The notes under the pieces were generated by a model. That model made no database searches. It saw nothing but the letters and a program-made list of their open reading frames with translations, and was not told the origin of the DNA. A stretch of 64,000 nucleotides of DNA from Bacillus sp. SA1-12 (GTDB lineage: Bacteria; Bacillota; Bacilli; Bacillales; Bacillaceae): contig NZ_LATZ01000129.1 in the NCBI RefSeq assembly GCF_000981385.1, positions 1 through 64,000 of the forward strand, written 5' to 3'. The position numbers were made by a program, and so were the translations under genes. This document shows positions 61,563 through 64,000 of this stretch, one piece after another. Position 1 is the first letter of the stretch. The number at the start of each line of letters is the position of its first letter.

Positions 61563-61576
61563 TGAAAGCGGATACA
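61563..61576 (+). promoter_or_regulatory. cre-like box before the third ABC operon
   Basis: TGAAAGCGGATACA matches 12 of 14 cre positions and lies 90 bases before the binding-protein start, overlapping a CATAAT that may be the -10 box. Confidence 0.4.
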
Positions 61577-61665
61577 TAATGTTGCGGGTACTTTCAAGGG
61601 GGTGAGTACAGAAAGCAGCTATCTTTAGGTCACAGTAGTTATTACAAGACAAGGGGTGTTATGGG

Positions 61666-62922
61666 ATGAAAAAAATAATCAGCTTTCTTTTAGTATCAAT
61701 ACTAGTTTTTACAATTACAGGCTGTAGCAGTTCCTCACAATCTAGTTCTGATAGTGATGGGAAAGTTTCGCTAACCCTATGGTACTGGAACCGTTCACTT
61801 GATGATGAGCTGCTCAAAAAGGTTGAGGAAGAATTTCCAAATGTAGACCTTAAAGCGCAAAAAATTGATGGAGCAGACTATAAAACGAAGCTGCAAACAA
61901 CCCTAGCTGCAGGATCTGGAGCACCAGATATTGTTGCATTAAATGATTGGGCAAATGAATTTCTTCCTTACTCTGATCAATTTGTGAATCTACTAGACTA
62001 TGGTGCAGATGAATTAAAAGACCAATATTTAGATTGGAAATGGAATTATACATTAACACCAGATAAAAAGACATTAATTGCACTGCCTATCGATACAGGC
62101 CCAACTGCTTTATTCTATCGAGCAGACTTGTTTGAAAAAGCGGGCTTGCCGACAGATCCTGCTGAAGTTTCCGCACAGCTCTCTACATGGGAGGAATATA
62201 TCAAGGCCGGTGAAAAGCTGGAGGCTGCAACAGGCGTAAAAATGTTCGATAGTATTAATCGTGTGTTTACTCAATATATCAGTCAAAGTGACAGCGTTTA
62301 CTTCGACGAAAAAGACAATTTTATTGGCGATGGAGGAAATGTTAAAAAAGCATGGGATATGGCCATGTCCGTTCATGAGAAAGGCTTAGCCGCAAACTTG
62401 GTAGACGGTACTGAGTGGAATGCCGGTATGAATAATGGAGAAATTGCTTCATTTATCGGTGCCGTATGGACAAAGAAAATCCTGGAAGAAGCAGCACCTG
62501 ATACGTCAGGAAAATGGCGTGTTGCCCGGGCTCCTGGTGGAGATGGAAATAATGGCGGTTCGTTCATTGGCATTACTAAAGCCTCTAAACATCCAGAAGA
62601 GGCATATGAAGTAATCAAATGGCTGATGAGTCCGGAAAATCAGCTGCAGGCGTATACGACAATGGATTTATTCCCATCAACTCCTAGTGTTTTCGAGGAC
62701 CCAAAAATGAGCAGCGAAGAACCGTTTTTTGGTAATCAAAACACTACGGAAATCTTTAGCCAATCTGCCGAAAATGTAAAACCGCGCTATTTTGGGCCAA
62801 CTTACAGTTCGGTAAATACGTTGTTCACTGATCAGTTAACAAATGTGGCTAACCAAGATCTTGACCCTGACAAGGCTTGGGAAGATGTATTGAAACAGGT
62901 CGAAAAAGAGCTTTCACGATAA
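61666..62922 (+). CDS. Sugar ABC transporter substrate-binding lipoprotein (third system)
   Basis: A 418-residue family 1 binding protein. The lipobox is TITGC with Cys20, followed by a Ser-rich linker. The mature part shows SLTLWYWNRSLDDELL, GSGAPDIVALNDWANEFLPY, PIDTGPTALFYRADLFEKAGLP and GGSFIGITKASKHPEEAYEVIKWLM. It is less like the two binding proteins at the left end than those are to each other, so the sugar differs. It heads an operon with at least two permeases and no ATPase within the window. GGGTGTTATGGG lies before the start. Confidence 0.9.
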   Translation: MKKIISFLLVSILVFTITGCSSSSQSSSDSDGKVSLTLWYWNRSLDDELLKKVEEEFPNVDLKAQKIDGADYKTKLQTTLAAGSGAPDIVALNDWANEFLPYSDQFVNLLDYGADELKDQYLDWKWNYTLTPDKKTLIALPIDTGPTALFYRADLFEKAGLPTDPAEVSAQLSTWEEYIKAGEKLEAATGVKMFDSINRVFTQYISQSDSVYFDEKDNFIGDGGNVKKAWDMAMSVHEKGLAANLVDGTEWNAGMNNGEIASFIGAVWTKKILEEAAPDTSGKWRVARAPGGDGNNGGSFIGITKASKHPEEAYEVIKWLMSPENQLQAYTTMDLFPSTPSVFEDPKMSSEEPFFGNQNTTEIFSQSAENVKPRYFGPTYSSVNTLFTDQLTNVANQDLDPDKAWEDVLKQVEKELSR

Positions 62923-62936
62923 TAAATAGAAAAAAG

Positions 62937-62986
62937 CAAAAAGTACTAGGTAAAATAGATACCCTGTTTCATCCTAGTGCTTTTTG
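62937..62986 (+). terminator. Hairpin between binding-protein and permease genes (third system)
   Basis: CAAAAAGTACTAGG pairs with CCTAGTGCTTTTTG over a 22-base loop, ending in a T run. Partial termination here would lower permease relative to binding-protein mRNA. Confidence 0.65.
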
Positions 62987-63022
62987 TTATAACCAAGAAA
63001 CAGGTTTTTAAGGAGGGATATT

Positions 63023-63973
63023 ATGAATAATGTTGCAAATACGAAAAAAGTTGCAAGCGTTCAGCAAATGACGCCATCTCAAAAGGGAAGCTTGTGGCGT
63101 GAAATCTATAAAAATCGAACACTATATCTATTCATCTCCCCATTTTATTTATTATTTTTAATTTTTGGCTTATTCCCGATTTTATTTTCTTTATATTTGT
63201 CTTTTCATAAATGGGGCGGACTTGGCGAAATGGAGTTTGTCGGGTTTAAACAATTTACATATTTACTAACGGATACAGTGTTTTGGCAGTCTGTTGGAAA
63301 TACGTTTGCGATTTGGTTTCTGTCAACTGTTCCGATGCTGTTCGGCGCATTAGTGATTGCCTTTTTGCTAAATACGCCATTCTTGAAATTCAAAGGGTTT
63401 TATCGAACATCGTTTTTTGTCACGAATGTAACATCCATAGTAGCAGTTACCATTATTTTCAAATCAATATTTGGCGATAATTATGGGTTGCTGAACTATG
63501 TTTTAACAACGATTGGTCTAGAGCCGTTGGAATGGCTCTCATCAGAGTTTTTAATCAAGATTGTCATAGCATCAATGGTCGTTTGGCGCTGGACTGGCTA
63601 TAATGCAATCATTTATTTAGCAGGATTACAAGGAATTCCGAATTCATTATATGAGGCAGCGAAAATGGATGGAGCGAACCTCATGCAAATGTTTTTCCAT
63701 ATTACGATTCCGCTCTTAAGACCAATTATTCTCTTTACTGTGTTAATGACAACAATAGGGTCGATGCAGCTATTTACAGAACCGCAAGTTCTACTTGGAA
63801 ATTCCGGCGGTGTCGGCGGAGCTGGATTGACGATCACGTTATATATGTATAACCAGGCATTCGGTGACAGTCAATATGGCTATGCAGCTGTTGTATCTTG
63901 GGCGCTTTTTGTCATTATTGCTCTGTTTTCATTGCTAAATTGGAAAATTGTTCAGAAAACTGGAGCGAAGTAA
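63023..63973 (+). CDS. Sugar ABC transporter permease, MalF/UgpA type (third system)
   Basis: A 316-residue permease. A polar N-terminus of about 35 residues is followed by six helices (LYLFISPFYLLFLIFGLFPILF first). The EAA loop reads YEAAKMDGANLMQMFFHITIPLL, the contact point for the ATPase. AAGGAGGG precedes the ATG by 7 bases. It is followed 21 bases later by the next start codon, presumably the MalG-type partner. It probably relies on the same shared ATPase as the first transporter (inference). Confidence 0.92.
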   Translation: MNNVANTKKVASVQQMTPSQKGSLWREIYKNRTLYLFISPFYLLFLIFGLFPILFSLYLSFHKWGGLGEMEFVGFKQFTYLLTDTVFWQSVGNTFAIWFLSTVPMLFGALVIAFLLNTPFLKFKGFYRTSFFVTNVTSIVAVTIIFKSIFGDNYGLLNYVLTTIGLEPLEWLSSEFLIKIVIASMVVWRWTGYNAIIYLAGLQGIPNSLYEAAKMDGANLMQMFFHITIPLLRPIILFTVLMTTIGSMQLFTEPQVLLGNSGGVGGAGLTITLYMYNQAFGDSQYGYAAVVSWALFVIIALFSLLNWKIVQKTGAK

Positions 63974-63994
63974 CGATCATGAGGAGGATTTTGA

Positions 63995-64000
63995 ATGGAT
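63995..64000 (+). CDS. Start of the next gene, probably the partner permease (partial)
   Basis: GAGGAGG at 63981-63987 is followed 7 bases later by ATG GAT at the window edge. Operon order predicts a MalG/UgpE-type permease; only two codons are visible. Confidence 0.45.

Noticed and set aside
1..64000. tRNA, rRNA, prophage, IS transposase or CRISPR features
   Set aside because: I looked for typical signatures on both strands and found none apart from the intron end at the left edge; short or divergent cases could be missed by eye.

Overview
This 64 kb window is low-GC chromosomal DNA of a Bacillaceae-type Firmicute (Bacillus, Neobacillus or a relative). The grounds are AGGAGG-type ribosome binding sites, frequent TTG and GTG starts, U-tailed terminators, YesM/YesN-type two-component genes, a sigma-B-like stress gene, cre-like boxes and a Bacillus-type intergenic stem-loop repeat. 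It is an accessory, carbohydrate-centred region in which one locus after another pairs a dedicated regulator with transport or hydrolase genes.

Layout. 1-124: 3' end of a group II (IIC-like) intron. 0.3-8.3 kb: sugar ABC transporter with a YesM/YesN-like two-component system and a second, paralogous binding lipoprotein. 8.5-14.1 kb: Gfo/Idh/MocA oxidoreductase and a 1433-residue secreted GH66 enzyme carrying six beta-sandwich modules inside its catalytic barrel. 14.5-22.6 kb: split transketolase, SDR, GntP-type permease, GntR regulator, a tpx gene, then a 6-phosphofructokinase-like kinase (Asp103 replaced by Glu) and an RpiB-like isomerase; these are tied together by one shared operator-like motif. 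22.8-24.1 kb: FAD monooxygenase. 24.6-30.6 kb: intracellular GH78 rhamnosidase, AraC regulator and a frameshifted GH1 glucosidase, linked by a 45-bp element present three times. 30.7-35.2 kb: glutamate dehydrogenase, DksA-like protein, KGG-repeat stress protein, YqcI/YcgG protein and a decayed membrane gene. 35.4-37.3 kb: luciferase-like monooxygenase and FMN reductase under a double inverted-repeat operator. 37.5-43.2 kb: LacI regulator, heparinase II/III-type lyase, GH88 hydrolase and gene debris (DUF624/YesL, DUF2264 and FIVAR-like remnants). 43.4-49.7 kb: MFS transporter and a csc-like sucrose cluster (LacI, permease, GH32, fructokinase). 49.9-54.3 kb: guaC, AraC, PhyH-type dioxygenase, asparaginase. 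54.8-57.8 kb: DUF5058 membrane protein, second membrane protein and an AbgB-like M20 amidohydrolase. 58.2-60 kb: acyltransferase-like gene overlapping a GT2-GtrA gene. 60.6-64 kb: AraC regulator divergent from another sugar ABC transporter that runs off the window.

How it fits together (inference). Outside the cell the GH66 enzyme would cut or cyclise dextran-type glucan, and the first ABC system would import the products under two-component control. GH78 plus GH1 would remove rhamnose and glucose from imported glycosides. The lyase and GH88 handle unsaturated uronate oligosaccharides, and the csc-like genes handle sucrose without a PTS. The GntR-linked set looks like an unassigned sugar-acid or polyol route into pentose-phosphate intermediates and is the strongest candidate for an undescribed pathway. 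Two loci (GH1, GH88) show clear gene decay.
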